A model generated the notes under the pieces. The model worked only from the letters and a program-made list of their open reading frames with translations. It was not told the DNA's origin and made no database searches. Shown one piece after another: positions 25,119 to 33,733 of a DNA stretch of 64,000 nt (the stretch's first letter is position 1; each line of letters opens with the position of its first letter). This DNA is from Microcosmobacter sp040493455 (GTDB taxonomy: Bacteria; Bacteroidota; Bacteroidia; Flavobacteriales; Flavobacteriaceae). The stretch covers positions 62,001-126,000 of the forward strand of contig NZ_JANFDA010000006.1 in assembly GCF_040493455.1 (NCBI RefSeq). Reading direction: 5' to 3'. Made by a program: the position numbers and the translations under genes.

Positions 25119-25856
25119 ATGGCATTACGCAATTACAAAACCTCCAACCCTGTTTTTACAGGCTATTTCTGGGATGACGACCGAGACCGATCGTCCAAAA
25201 TGACCGTCTTCGGAATCTTTGTAAAATCTATGGTTTGCATCCTGGTTATTGCAGCGATAGTTGCATGGATATGGAAACTTCACGAAGGTGGTATGTCTGT
25301 GCGATGGTTTACACTTGGAGGCATGCTAGCTTCAATAGTAATTAGTATTGTTATTTCCGTAAGAAAGCATTGGGCGTGGTTTTTAGTGCCTTTGTATACG
25401 GTTGCAAAAGGGTGTTTTTTAGGTGGTTTTTCGGCTTATGTAAGAGCTCGATTTCCTGAATTGCCTTATCAGGCCATTGGTGTTACCATCATTACTTTTT
25501 TCGTAATGCTTATCTTGTATCAGACCAGAATCATTGTAGTCACTAAGCTCCTTAGAAGTATCATTATCTCTGCTGCTGCCAGTATTTTTGTTGTGTATAT
25601 CATTTCATGGATATTGAGTTTCTTCGGTATCAAATCTTTTTTGTGGGGTACTTCTAATCTGGCGATTGCCTTTAATGTTATTGCTGCAATTGTTGCTTCT
25701 TTTGCTTTGCTCTTGGACTTTGATTATATAGAACGTTATAAAGGCAGAGCGTCAAAGGATAAAGAATGGCTGGCAACCTGGGGACTATTGGCAACTCTGA
25801 TTTGGTTGTATGCTGAAATCTTGAGGTTCTTGCAAAAGCTAGCAATACGTTTTTAG
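25119..25856 (+). CDS. Bax inhibitor-1/YccA family membrane protein
   Basis: 245 residues with seven membrane helices. Opening MALRNYKTSNPVFTGYFWDD is typical of the Bacteroidota YccA/BI-1 branch, followed by the helices and a C-terminal LLDFDYIERYKGRASKDKEW segment with the conserved Asp pair of the family's pH/ion-sensing site. The family is linked to membrane protease control (YccA-FtsH) or ion leak; the role here is unknown. It starts one base after the barrel gene, and its TAG overlaps the stop of the convergent lipoprotein gene. Confidence 0.87.
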   Translation: MALRNYKTSNPVFTGYFWDDDRDRSSKMTVFGIFVKSMVCILVIAAIVAWIWKLHEGGMSVRWFTLGGMLASIVISIVISVRKHWAWFLVPLYTVAKGCFLGGFSAYVRARFPELPYQAIGVTIITFFVMLILYQTRIIVVTKLLRSIIISAAASIFVVYIISWILSFFGIKSFLWGTSNLAIAFNVIAAIVASFALLLDFDYIERYKGRASKDKEWLATWGLLATLIWLYAEILRFLQKLAIRF

Positions 25857-26329
25857 TCGATTCGTATAACTATAGGCAGAGTAAACTCTGTATCGACTTG
25901 TTGCCCTCGTTTTATTGCCGGAAATATCTTAGGTAAGGTTAATAGGCTTCGATTTACTAAGCTGTCTAGTTTTGGAATTTGTGCTTGGGTTAAGCTATCT
26001 ATTTCTAGAGTTTGAAGTGATAAAACGCCTTGTTTATCAATCGCTATTTTTAAAGTCAGCGTGTCTTCGATATCTTCTGAAACTACAATATTTTGGTTAG
26101 AAAAATAATTGGCGACATGATCTATTAATGTCGTTTCAAAGCATTGCTTACGCTCTAGCTTTTCCTGTAATGCTTCACAATTCGAAAAGGATGGATATTG
26201 GTCTACATCGTTCCAATTAATGGTTTCGAGTTCTTCTTTTACGATATCTTCTGTATAGACTTTTTTCTTGTCGAAGTATTGACAAGAAGCTACACTAATG
26301 AGTAATAGCAAAAGTAGAGATCGTCTCAT
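25853..26329 (-). CDS. Lipoprotein with TonB-C-terminal-like domain
   Basis: 158 residues. The N-terminus is a lipoprotein signal (LLLISVASC, lipid-anchored Cys16). The mature part, with FSNCEALQEKLERKQCFETTLIDHVANYFS then LTLKIAIDKQGVLSLQTLEI and a C-terminal TLPIVIRID, follows the same plan as the two C-terminal domains of the M56 protein at 27505: a Cys pair, then a TonB-C-like alpha/beta fold. It may bind other envelope proteins. It is convergent with the BI-1 gene and 43 bases downstream of the TPR gene. Confidence 0.75.
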   Translation of the reverse strand: MRRSLLLLLLISVASCQYFDKKKVYTEDIVKEELETINWNDVDQYPSFSNCEALQEKLERKQCFETTLIDHVANYFSNQNIVVSEDIEDTLTLKIAIDKQGVLSLQTLEIDSLTQAQIPKLDSLVNRSLLTLPKIFPAIKRGQQVDTEFTLPIVIRID

Positions 26330-26371
26330 GGATTAGTTATACTGAAACGAAAAATACAACTTTTTTGAATT

Positions 26372-27508
26372 TTAGTCCTTTTTAAGAAACTTTTCCTTCT
26401 TCAATTCTGATAATCGTCTTTCAGCCAAAGGCTTAAAAGGACTTTGAGGATAAGCTTTTAGATACTCTTCATAGAGCTTTATTTTTGAATCTAAATCACC
26501 ATAGAATTCGTCCTTAGTTCTCACCAAAAAGAACTGAGCGCTTATGTTGTTTGGATTTTCTTTTAAGGCTTTTTTAAAGACTTCAATTGCCTCTTTGTAT
26601 TTCTTTAGATAATTGTAAGATGTGCCTAGTTTGGTATATTCTGCATCTAGTGGTATGTCTGATAATTTTAATGATTCTTCAAACCATTTTATAGCTTCTT
26701 CATGATCATTTAATCGTTGATAATATTGACCTATAACATACTTGGACGTTGCATCGTAAGGATTGTATTCCAAGACTTTTTTTCGATGTGTTATTGCTTT
26801 TTCATATTCGTATTCTTGTCCATAGCTTAGACTTAATTTTTCATGAATAAATTCTGATGATTCACCCATATCCAATAGCTTTTCAAACCACTTAATACTT
26901 TGAATATAGTTTTCTTTCCAGTAAAAATTTTGAGCTTTCAAACTAATAAGCGCAGCACTTTCTGGGTAAACTTCAAGTCCTCTATCTACATAAAAATTCA
27001 CGATATCTGGCTTTCGTTTTTTTAAGTAATACTTTCCAAGCTTTATAATTGCTTTTTGATGTGTAGCGTCGTGCTGAAGCGTAGATTTATACTTATCTAG
27101 AGCCAATTCCATAGAATCTTTCATCTTCTCTAGCGCTAACCCTTTTTGATAATGATAATTTGGGTTTTTATAATCCTTATAGATCAGTTTTTCAAATAAG
27201 TTTGAAGCTTTAGCATAATCCTTGGTAACTAACAAAATCTTGGCATAATTGTACGTAATGAGCTCGTCCTCTGGAAATGCATTATAACTCTTTTCATAAT
27301 ACAGTTTGGCTTTTTTAATTGAGCCTAGCGCTCTGTAGCATTTGGCAATTTTATCAAAGACTTCTGTACTATCCGAGTGCTTTTTGTAGGCTTCTATGGC
27401 TTTGCTATAGTTACCTCTTTCAAAAAAATCATTACCAAGTTGTAAAGCCGAAGACTGTGCTTCGGCTTTCATACATATTAGTAAAAACAATACGATTATT
27501 TTCTTCAT
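26372..27508 (-). CDS. Exported tetratricopeptide-repeat protein
   Basis: 378 residues with a signal peptide (cut after KAEAQ). The mature protein is a run of about nine TPR units, e.g. LGNDFFERGNYSKAIEAYKKH, YNYAKILLVTKDYAKASNLFEK, TKLGTSYNYLKKYKEAIEVFKKA, each of about 34 residues with the usual Gly/Ala/Tyr pattern. It probably acts as a protein-binding scaffold in the periplasm. It overlaps the end of the M56 gene by 4 bases, so it is co-expressed with the BlaI/M56 pair. Confidence 0.88.
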   Translation of the reverse strand: MKKIIVLFLLICMKAEAQSSALQLGNDFFERGNYSKAIEAYKKHSDSTEVFDKIAKCYRALGSIKKAKLYYEKSYNAFPEDELITYNYAKILLVTKDYAKASNLFEKLIYKDYKNPNYHYQKGLALEKMKDSMELALDKYKSTLQHDATHQKAIIKLGKYYLKKRKPDIVNFYVDRGLEVYPESAALISLKAQNFYWKENYIQSIKWFEKLLDMGESSEFIHEKLSLSYGQEYEYEKAITHRKKVLEYNPYDATSKYVIGQYYQRLNDHEEAIKWFEESLKLSDIPLDAEYTKLGTSYNYLKKYKEAIEVFKKALKENPNNISAQFFLVRTKDEFYGDLDSKIKLYEEYLKAYPQSPFKPLAERRLSELKKEKFLKKD

Positions 27509-29532
27509 GCGGCAATTAAAAATTCAATCGGTAAGCTATACATCACATCTACAACTTCTCCTTTATGCTTTCCTGGAACAAAATTTGGCATCGAATAAAT
27601 GATGCGTATCACCTCTTCTTCCAAATCTGGATGTGATGCTCGGGCCTTTACATTAGTCACTTCTCCTCGTTTGTTTATTTTAAATATAACTTCGATTCGA
27701 TGTTTTCCTTTTAAACCTAAATCTTCAGCGAGTTTGAGATTGAATTTCTTATTTATGTACTTTGCAATGCCTTGGGATGTACACTTCCTCAATTCTTCCA
27801 CATCAGATACCGAAGCACATGAAAGAAATGCAGGTGGTAAGTCTACTTTAGTAAATGGAATTTTATCTGTATGTCCATAGCTTTGCTCATCAGAACTTTT
27901 ATCGTTCGAAGCTTTCTGTTCTGAATGTACCTGGAAAATGATAGGTAAGCTGTAAGGGACAATAACTGCTTTTCCTTGATGCTTCCCTGGGGTAAACTTT
28001 GGTAAAGTTGCAATAACTCGCTTTGCTTCTTCTTCCAAATCTGGATGTGGTGCTCTTGCTCGTATACCAGTAATATCTCCATTTTTATCTATTTTGAACA
28101 AAACATTGATACGCTGTCTGCCTTCTAATCCAAGCTGTTTTGCAATTTCCATATTGAAATTTCTATTGACGTGCATCGATATGTTTTTAGATAGACATGC
28201 CTTTTTGTCCGCATTGGATGTTAGTGATGCGCAAGAAGGATGAACAGGAACCTCATCTATAACTCCAAAAGGTACTTCTACTTCTTCTGCTACATCTTTG
28301 TATAATGGATTGTTGAGCCCATTATCTGTGGTAAGTACCAATAATCCTTTTAATGCCTTTTCTTCGAATGGTTGTAGATGACCTTGTGCTTGCATCTGAT
28401 CAAAAAGGTCTGCTATCTTAGTCATTAAAGTTGTCTTGTTTTGTATTGCTATGTAGTCTTGAATTTGTTTTACTAAATCCTGGTTTATGCTTCGACTTTC
28501 TATTGTTTTAGCCAGTAACGCTATCCCTCTTTCTTCATCTGGATTCACATTGCCCTGAACCATTATTTGTTGTTTTATTGCATCAACTTTATTGGTTAAC
28601 GGACTCGTGGTTTGCTCTGTAACAGTTTGTTCTGTAGTTGATTGTTTTACTGCCGTTTTCTTTGCAGAACAAGAAGAGTAAAATAACATACTACAAACAA
28701 CTGGGATTAATAGTACATACTTGAGTTTTAGAATCTGCTTTGATTTCTCTTTGGATAACATAAAAATTCGCTTTTTTATTAATGACTGATTGAAAAATGT
28801 ATTGATAAAAGACATATCGTTGACATCAAAAACTTGTTGAAGTAAGTTTTGATAATAGTCTTTTTTGTTTTGTTGCTTTATTGCTATTGAATCTGCTATG
28901 TATTCGTGTAGGCTCGCTATTCTATTTTGATAGATATAGATTAATGGATTAAACCAGAACACAATTCTGAGTATTTCAAATATCAATAGGTCTAGAGTAT
29001 GTTTTTGTTTTACATGAATGATTTCATGCTTTAGAATAGTATCTCTTTCATTATTGTTTAATTCTTCGCCTACAAAAACAAGATTGAAAAATGAAAATGC
29101 CGCACTGCTTTCAAAGAGTTTCACTAAGACAAATCCATCTTCTCGCTGCTTAGGGCTTTTTTGAGCCAAAGCATATAGCTTGTATAGTTTTCTGAAAAAG
29201 ATAAATAACGCCACAAAAAAGCCTGTGAAGAATATTGTTTTGAGTATGGAAAATGAACTAGACTCAATTATCAGAGTGTTTAGTGGAACTATGTTACTGT
29301 TTACAGCATCAACCTCTCCTATCACCACTTCTGGAAGTCTTACAATAAATTCATCGGGAACAATCCCTTGAAATCTACTAATCTCTATAAATGGTAATGC
29401 GAACGATAAGCCAATAGTGACGAGCAAGTACAGTCTGTTGTAATTAAAGAAGGTTTCTTTCTTTAAAAAGAGATCATAAATGATTAAAAATATGAGCTGA
29501 AATCCTATGGCCTGAGTTAAATAATGTAACAT
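27505..29532 (-). CDS. M56 (BlaR1-like) membrane metallopeptidase with two TonB-C-terminal-like domains
   Basis: 675 residues. Membrane helices at about 1-25, 33-50, 95-115 and 270-290. The zinc-protease motif is His169-Glu170-Ile-Ile-His173 (ILKHEIIHVKQKHTLD) with ENEX-type downstream residues, as in BlaR1/MecR1. After the last helix come a helical linker (about 300-420) and two homologous domains of about 110 residues (about 430-540 and 565-673), each with a SCAS-type Cys start, RINVLFKIDKNGDI / RIEVIFKINKRGEV and SLPIIFQV / SLPIEFLI. It should cleave or inactivate the BlaI-like repressor coded just upstream in response to an envelope signal. There is no penicillin-binding sensor domain. 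Confidence 0.88.
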   Translation of the reverse strand: MLHYLTQAIGFQLIFLIIYDLFLKKETFFNYNRLYLLVTIGLSFALPFIEISRFQGIVPDEFIVRLPEVVIGEVDAVNSNIVPLNTLIIESSSFSILKTIFFTGFFVALFIFFRKLYKLYALAQKSPKQREDGFVLVKLFESSAAFSFFNLVFVGEELNNNERDTILKHEIIHVKQKHTLDLLIFEILRIVFWFNPLIYIYQNRIASLHEYIADSIAIKQQNKKDYYQNLLQQVFDVNDMSFINTFFNQSLIKKRIFMLSKEKSKQILKLKYVLLIPVVCSMLFYSSCSAKKTAVKQSTTEQTVTEQTTSPLTNKVDAIKQQIMVQGNVNPDEERGIALLAKTIESRSINQDLVKQIQDYIAIQNKTTLMTKIADLFDQMQAQGHLQPFEEKALKGLLVLTTDNGLNNPLYKDVAEEVEVPFGVIDEVPVHPSCASLTSNADKKACLSKNISMHVNRNFNMEIAKQLGLEGRQRINVLFKIDKNGDITGIRARAPHPDLEEEAKRVIATLPKFTPGKHQGKAVIVPYSLPIIFQVHSEQKASNDKSSDEQSYGHTDKIPFTKVDLPPAFLSCASVSDVEELRKCTSQGIAKYINKKFNLKLAEDLGLKGKHRIEVIFKINKRGEVTNVKARASHPDLEEEVIRIIYSMPNFVPGKHKGEVVDVMYSLPIEFLIAA

Positions 29533-29533
29533 C

Positions 29534-29896
29534 TTACTTTTCTTTTTTATTAACTTCTTTAAGGATAGATTCTAATTCTTTCATGTTGATATCATTCTTC
29601 TTCATAAAAAACGACACCATACTTTTAAAAGAACCCTGGAAGTAATTATCCACTAATTTGTTGATCGATTGATTACTATAAGATTCTTTGGCAACTAAAG
29701 GAAAATACACATGGCCTTTCCCTTGCTTTTCATAATCTACAAAGCCCTTGCTTTCTAGAATTCTAACTATGGTAGATACTGTATTATAAGCTGGTTTTGG
29801 ATCCGAAAATTGTTCAATAATAGACTTCACATTTGCCTTTTCTAATGCCCAAAGGACTTGCATGATTTCCTCCTCTGCTTTTGTAAGTTGCTTCAT
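29534..29896 (-). CDS. BlaI/MecI/CopY family transcriptional repressor
   Basis: 120 residues: winged-helix DNA-binding domain (LTKAEEEIMQVLWALEKANVKSIIEQF, then AYNTVSTIVRILESKGFVDYEKQGKGHVYFPLV) and a C-terminal dimerisation helix pair. It represses its own operon with the M56 protease as antagonist, the usual BlaI-BlaR1 arrangement; it is coded one base before the M56 gene. Three 16-bp dyads AACTAAnnnnTTAGTT lie immediately upstream at 29902-29970 and are its likely operators. Confidence 0.93.
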   Translation of the reverse strand: MKQLTKAEEEIMQVLWALEKANVKSIIEQFSDPKPAYNTVSTIVRILESKGFVDYEKQGKGHVYFPLVAKESYSNQSINKLVDNYFQGSFKSMVSFFMKKNDINMKELESILKEVNKKEK

Positions 29897-29901
29897 CTTT
29901 C

Positions 29902-29970
29902 AACTAAGTTTTTAGTTCAATGTATGAAGCAAATATAACTAAATATTTAGTTTGAACTAATTTTTTAGTT
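29902..29970 (-). promoter_or_regulatory. Three-operator array for the BlaI-like repressor
   Basis: Three 16-bp dyads with the form AACTAAnnnnTTAGTT: 29902-29917 (AACTAAGTTTTTAGTT), 29937-29952 (AACTAAATATTTAGTT, a perfect palindrome) and 29955-29970 (AACTAATTTTTTAGTT). The first ends 6 bases upstream of the blaI-like ATG, and the others fill the promoter region between it and the divergent DUF456 gene. All 6-bp arms are exact in all three. Confidence 0.8.
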
Positions 29971-30027
29971 AAAAATGTAACAAAAAGAATTTGTCAGCGT
30001 CTTACAAAATGCACATTACTTATAATT

Positions 30028-30525
30028 ATGGATATATTTTTAGTGATTGTATCACTACTTCTTATGATACTTGGTATTGTTGGTAGTTTTCTACCTGTGT
30101 TACCAGGACCTTTAACTAGTTGGATTGGATTGCTGATCTTGAAATTTTCGGATGCAATTCCAATAAGTAATACATTTCTTGTCCTAACCTTTATTGTTGC
30201 TCTTGGTATCTGGATTTTGGATTACATTATTCCGGCTATGGGAACAAAACGTTTTGGTGGTAGTAAAGCTGGAATGATTGGCACAACCATAGGTTTAATC
30301 GTTGGGCTGATTGCTCCTATTCCATTCGGGATAATAATTGGGCCTTTTTTAGGTGCACTTATTGGAGAATTAACTAACGATAGTGATTTCAATAAAGCGA
30401 CTAAAGCAGCTTTTGGATCTTTTCTTGGGTTTATAGCGTCTACATTTTTGAAATTTATCGTGTCAATGATCTACCTCGGATTCTTTCTGGTTAAGGTATT
30501 TGGCAATCTAGATACACTCGTATAA
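30028..30525 (+). CDS. DUF456 integral membrane protein
   Basis: 165 residues with five or six hydrophobic helices. Family text: GIVGSFLPVLPGPLTSWIGLL, KRFGGSKAGMIGTTIGLIVGLI, PFGIIIGPFLGALIGEL. DUF456 proteins are small glycine-rich membrane proteins with no proven function. The gene is divergent from the BlaI operon and shares its 131-base spacer; the outermost operator is 57 bases upstream of this ATG, so BlaI may affect it too (inference). A clear terminator follows. Confidence 0.87.
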   Translation: MDIFLVIVSLLLMILGIVGSFLPVLPGPLTSWIGLLILKFSDAIPISNTFLVLTFIVALGIWILDYIIPAMGTKRFGGSKAGMIGTTIGLIVGLIAPIPFGIIIGPFLGALIGELTNDSDFNKATKAAFGSFLGFIASTFLKFIVSMIYLGFFLVKVFGNLDTLV

Positions 30526-30531
30526 AAAAAT

Positions 30532-30563
30532 AACCTAGTAGCTGGGAAGCTACTAGGTTTTTC
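30532..30563 (+). terminator. Rho-independent terminator after the DUF456 gene
   Basis: Perfect 11-bp stem AACCTAGTAGC (30532-30542) / GCTACTAGGTT (30549-30559) with loop TGGGAA, followed by TTTTCTT. It lies 7 bases after the stop codon. Confidence 0.88.
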
Positions 30564-30753
30564 TTGCTATTAATTCAACAAATAACTTAGAGGGATTAAT
30601 TAATTACTGTTGACGTATCAAAGTTATGTAAGATGATTAACTTTTTGTTGTGGAAAAACCTCAAACTTGTTACGGAAAAACCGTAGTTTTCAGCAATAGC
30701 AAGGGCTAAAAAATATCGACGAATGGTAAAATCTACGGTATTTTAACGATTTA

Positions 30754-31422
30754 CTACAAAAATCCTTTCTCTCTGGCCTCTTTGAGCAAGGTTTCATCCT
30801 TGCCATCTTCTACAGAAAAGAGCATTTTTAGTTGTTTTTTGCGTTTTTCTATAGCACTCATAGAAAGGTCTATGTATTCTTTAAGGCTTCTGGTTTTTAT
30901 ACCTTGGGATAATAAGTGCAATATCTTTCTATTAATATCATCGATATAGATATCGCTAATGACCGTCTTCTTAAGGTAATTGCTTACTGTACTGCTGTAG
31001 TAAGGCGGTGATTTTAGTATCTGCTGAAAGGCTTCAGCTAGTTCTAATGATGTAAGGTCGCTCTTTATTAAAAATCCATCAGGGTTGATTTCTTTAATGA
31101 TATTGTGAACTCTATACGATTCATTGAACATGGTAAGAATAATAACCTTAGCATCTGGTAGTCGCTCTCTGGCATATACCGCCAAATCTTCACCTGAAGC
31201 AAAACGACCATCGGATGATGCTGGTAAGCTAATATCGAAGAAGCACACATCGTATGGCGTTTCTTCGGAAGCTCTTCTAAGCATTCTATATGCAGTATCG
31301 CAATCGTTAGCAGTGTCTATCAGTAACGTTTGGTCATCGTGCTTGGTAGCCATTAGAGTATTTTGATAGCCCTCAATAATGATAGGATGGTCATCAACCA
31401 TTAAAATATTGATATGCTGCAT
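30754..31422 (-). CDS. Response regulator with LuxR-like HTH
   Basis: 222 residues. Receiver domain with acidic pair VDDH (Asp10-Asp11), phospho-acceptor Asp63 in VCFFDISLP, and the K of FLIKSD near 120; C-terminal region about 155-222 holds a HTH of NarL/LuxR build (INRKILHLLSQGIKTRSLKEYIDLSMSAIEKRKKQL) with weak match to the usual consensus. It is coded 7 bases after the TPR kinase gene, so they are a cognate pair. Targets are unknown. Confidence 0.88.
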   Translation of the reverse strand: MQHINILMVDDHPIIIEGYQNTLMATKHDDQTLLIDTANDCDTAYRMLRRASEETPYDVCFFDISLPASSDGRFASGEDLAVYARERLPDAKVIILTMFNESYRVHNIIKEINPDGFLIKSDLTSLELAEAFQQILKSPPYYSSTVSNYLKKTVISDIYIDDINRKILHLLSQGIKTRSLKEYIDLSMSAIEKRKKQLKMLFSVEDGKDETLLKEAREKGFL

Positions 31423-31429
31423 GGGTATA

Positions 31430-33448
31430 TTAGCTTAAATAAGGTATTTTAATGTCAACAGTGGTTCCTTTATTTAGCTCAGAAGAAAAGACAACGTCAC
31501 CTTCTAATTCATCGACTCTAGAGTTAATGTTCTTAAGCCCAATCCCTTTACGACTTTTTTGAACATCAAACCCGATTCCATTATCGGAAACACCTAAGCA
31601 AATTACGTTATTTTTTAGTTTAATGCTAATTTTTATGTGACTAGCTTGTGCATGTTTGTAGATATTTTGCATGGATTCCTGCACAACGCGGTAGACATTA
31701 ATCTTGGTTTTATTGGGTATCAATTCCCAATTGATATCGTCGGTATAATCAAAGTCGTAGGTGAGTTGATAAGCCTTGGTTTGTTTTTCGATAAGCTCTG
31801 ATAGAATATCCATAAAACCAGATCCTGCGACAAAATCCGTATTAAGATCGTGAGATATTTTTCGAATGTCCTGCTCTATGGTTTTGAGCTCATCAATGTA
31901 TTGCATCCTGCTTTTGATAGCATCCTTGCCTTCCGAAAAATTGAGACTGTCGAGACTAAGTCGCGTCCCAAACAATCGTCCAAGCACACCATCGTGTAAT
32001 TCCTGGGAAATTCGTTTTTTCTCATTAGCTCTGGCCTCATCAACTTTATCTTGTTGCGATAACATGAGGTTATAGATTTCCTCATTGGCCTTTTGCTGAT
32101 CTTGTACAAATCGCAATTCTTTGTTCTTAGCACGTTGCGTAATGACAACATATACCAGAGCAACAGCTATAAGTAATGATATTGAAAGTGCGGTGAGCCA
32201 TAGTCGCTGCTGTGAAATACGAACATTTTCGGCTTCTAACTCATCAGTTTCGAGTTCTATACGCGCATATTTGTTACGTTTGTTTCTTTCAACATTAAGC
32301 AAGCTATCACTGAGCTTAATATGTTCGTTAAGGTATCTTTTCCCTTCTTCTCCTTCTTTCAACTTTGACAACAAGATCATTGACTCCAACAAAATGTCAT
32401 TAGATGATATTTTTTTTGCCAAATCATATGATTTCAAGCCATAATTAGTCGCTAAATCCTTGTCCTGTTGATGTAAGTAAAATTTAGTTAAATCTATAGA
32501 TACAGCCAACTTCGTAATATCATCTTCTAAGCTATCACTAATTGCATACGCTTCATTGAACATTGTTAGCATATTATTATAATCCGTATGTCCAGCTAAC
32601 AATTTTGTATAAGCTATATTGTCAATAATCAATGGATAGAAAGTTGGATCATAATCATCATATTCCTGCTTTAAAGAAACCAGACTTTGGTATAGTTCTA
32701 ATGCTTTATTATAATTTTCCTTCTTCCTATAAATAAAGGCAATATTATTGATTGACAAATAACGATTGTAATCACCATATTCCATCCGCTCACTGATTTC
32801 CAAGGCTTGATTATGATAATCAAGAGATTTATCGTAGTTCTTAAGCTTCAATGAAATAATTCCAATAAGATTATTTAGGCTCCAAAGTCTGTCAAGATTT
32901 ACTTCGGTAACAGGTAAACTTTGATATATTTTAATAGCCTTGACTGCATTTTCTTCACTACCTATATAGTCTTTTTCAGTTTCTTGAATATCAGCTATGT
33001 TTAAAAGCACCAATGCTTTACTGTCTAAATTGTTTTGGGAATTATAGAGTTTTAACACCTTAGAGTAATAATAGTAAGCACTATCATTTTCAGATTCCAG
33101 ATAATAATATTGTGCAATATTTTGAGTAGCAATAGCCATTACCACTGAATCTTTCAATTTGGTAGACAATTCCAGATTTATTTCACTATGCTTCTTATAG
33201 TTCTCATAATCTTCGAGAACAAAGTAAGCGGAAGCAACTGCTCTTGAGCTTTCTAATACTATAGAATCATTATTAGTAGTATTTGCTAGTTCAAAAGCGA
33301 TTTGGGCATTATCTAACCTTTCTTTAGGACTTATATTATTGTTCTTAGACTTTTGAATAAGGTTAGAAATACTATCAACTTTGGTTTGGGCAGATAGTCC
33401 ATGAAAAGAAATTACTAGAATTAAGTAAAAAAATAAGGATTTCAGCAA
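31430..33448 (-). CDS. TPR-containing sensor histidine kinase (HisKA_3 type)
   Basis: 672 residues. Signal peptide, then a periplasmic sensor domain of about 370 residues made of TPR-like helices (e.g. YNKALELYQSLVSLKQEYDDY, AYYYYSKVLKLYNSQ), a coiled-coil stretch, one membrane helix (about 413-433), HisKA_3 with ISQELHDGVLGRLF (His near 484), and HATPase with NIYKHAQASHIKI and DNGIGFD / GIGLKNINSR. This is the NarX/DesK class common in Bacteroidota. The TPR sensor suggests that it detects a peptide or protein. It pairs with the response regulator downstream. Confidence 0.9.
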   Translation of the reverse strand: MLKSLFFYLILVISFHGLSAQTKVDSISNLIQKSKNNNISPKERLDNAQIAFELANTTNNDSIVLESSRAVASAYFVLEDYENYKKHSEINLELSTKLKDSVVMAIATQNIAQYYYLESENDSAYYYYSKVLKLYNSQNNLDSKALVLLNIADIQETEKDYIGSEENAVKAIKIYQSLPVTEVNLDRLWSLNNLIGIISLKLKNYDKSLDYHNQALEISERMEYGDYNRYLSINNIAFIYRKKENYNKALELYQSLVSLKQEYDDYDPTFYPLIIDNIAYTKLLAGHTDYNNMLTMFNEAYAISDSLEDDITKLAVSIDLTKFYLHQQDKDLATNYGLKSYDLAKKISSNDILLESMILLSKLKEGEEGKRYLNEHIKLSDSLLNVERNKRNKYARIELETDELEAENVRISQQRLWLTALSISLLIAVALVYVVITQRAKNKELRFVQDQQKANEEIYNLMLSQQDKVDEARANEKKRISQELHDGVLGRLFGTRLSLDSLNFSEGKDAIKSRMQYIDELKTIEQDIRKISHDLNTDFVAGSGFMDILSELIEKQTKAYQLTYDFDYTDDINWELIPNKTKINVYRVVQESMQNIYKHAQASHIKISIKLKNNVICLGVSDNGIGFDVQKSRKGIGLKNINSRVDELEGDVVFSSELNKGTTVDIKIPYLS

Positions 33449-33500
33449 AGCTTGATTAAAAAATTAAATCAAATTTAGCTAAAAAGAGAACAGATAAAAA

Positions 33501-33536
33501 AAGAAAAACAAGAAAACCCTTATAAATTATAAGGGT
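33501..33536 (-). terminator. Terminator of the small-peptide gene
   Basis: Inverted repeat ACCCTTATAA (33516-33525) / TTATAAGGGT (33527-33536). On the minus strand it is followed by a U-rich tract (plus-strand A-rich 33501-33515). It lies between the 56-residue peptide gene and the TPR kinase gene, so the peptide mRNA can end before the kinase. Confidence 0.6.
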
Positions 33537-33562
33537 ATTTCTAAATATATTTTGAATAGGGA

Positions 33563-33733
33563 TTAACTTTGTCCGCCTAAGGTTTTCTTCTTTTTAGCAT
33601 GTGCTAACAGATCATAAGCAGGAGCTTCTTTATAAGTATTCGCTTCATCTTTAGCAATAGTGTCACTAGTGCTTCCAGAAACAGTTAATACTACTACAGC
33701 TAGCATAAGTAGAGTAATTTTTAGGGTTTTCAT
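33563..33733 (-). CDS. Small secreted peptide, 56 residues
   Basis: From the ATG at 33733 the product is 56 residues: a signal peptide (KITLLMLAVVVLTVSGS) and a short mature part with EAPAYDLLAHAKKKKTLGGQS at its end. The longer frame to 33880 lacks a signal and crosses the likely promoter, so it is not preferred. No family was recognised. It lies 114 bases upstream of the TPR sensor kinase gene on the same strand with its own terminator between. A role as a secreted signal for that kinase is only a suggestion from context. Confidence 0.6.
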   Translation of the reverse strand: MKTLKITLLMLAVVVLTVSGSTSDTIAKDEANTYKEAPAYDLLAHAKKKKTLGGQS

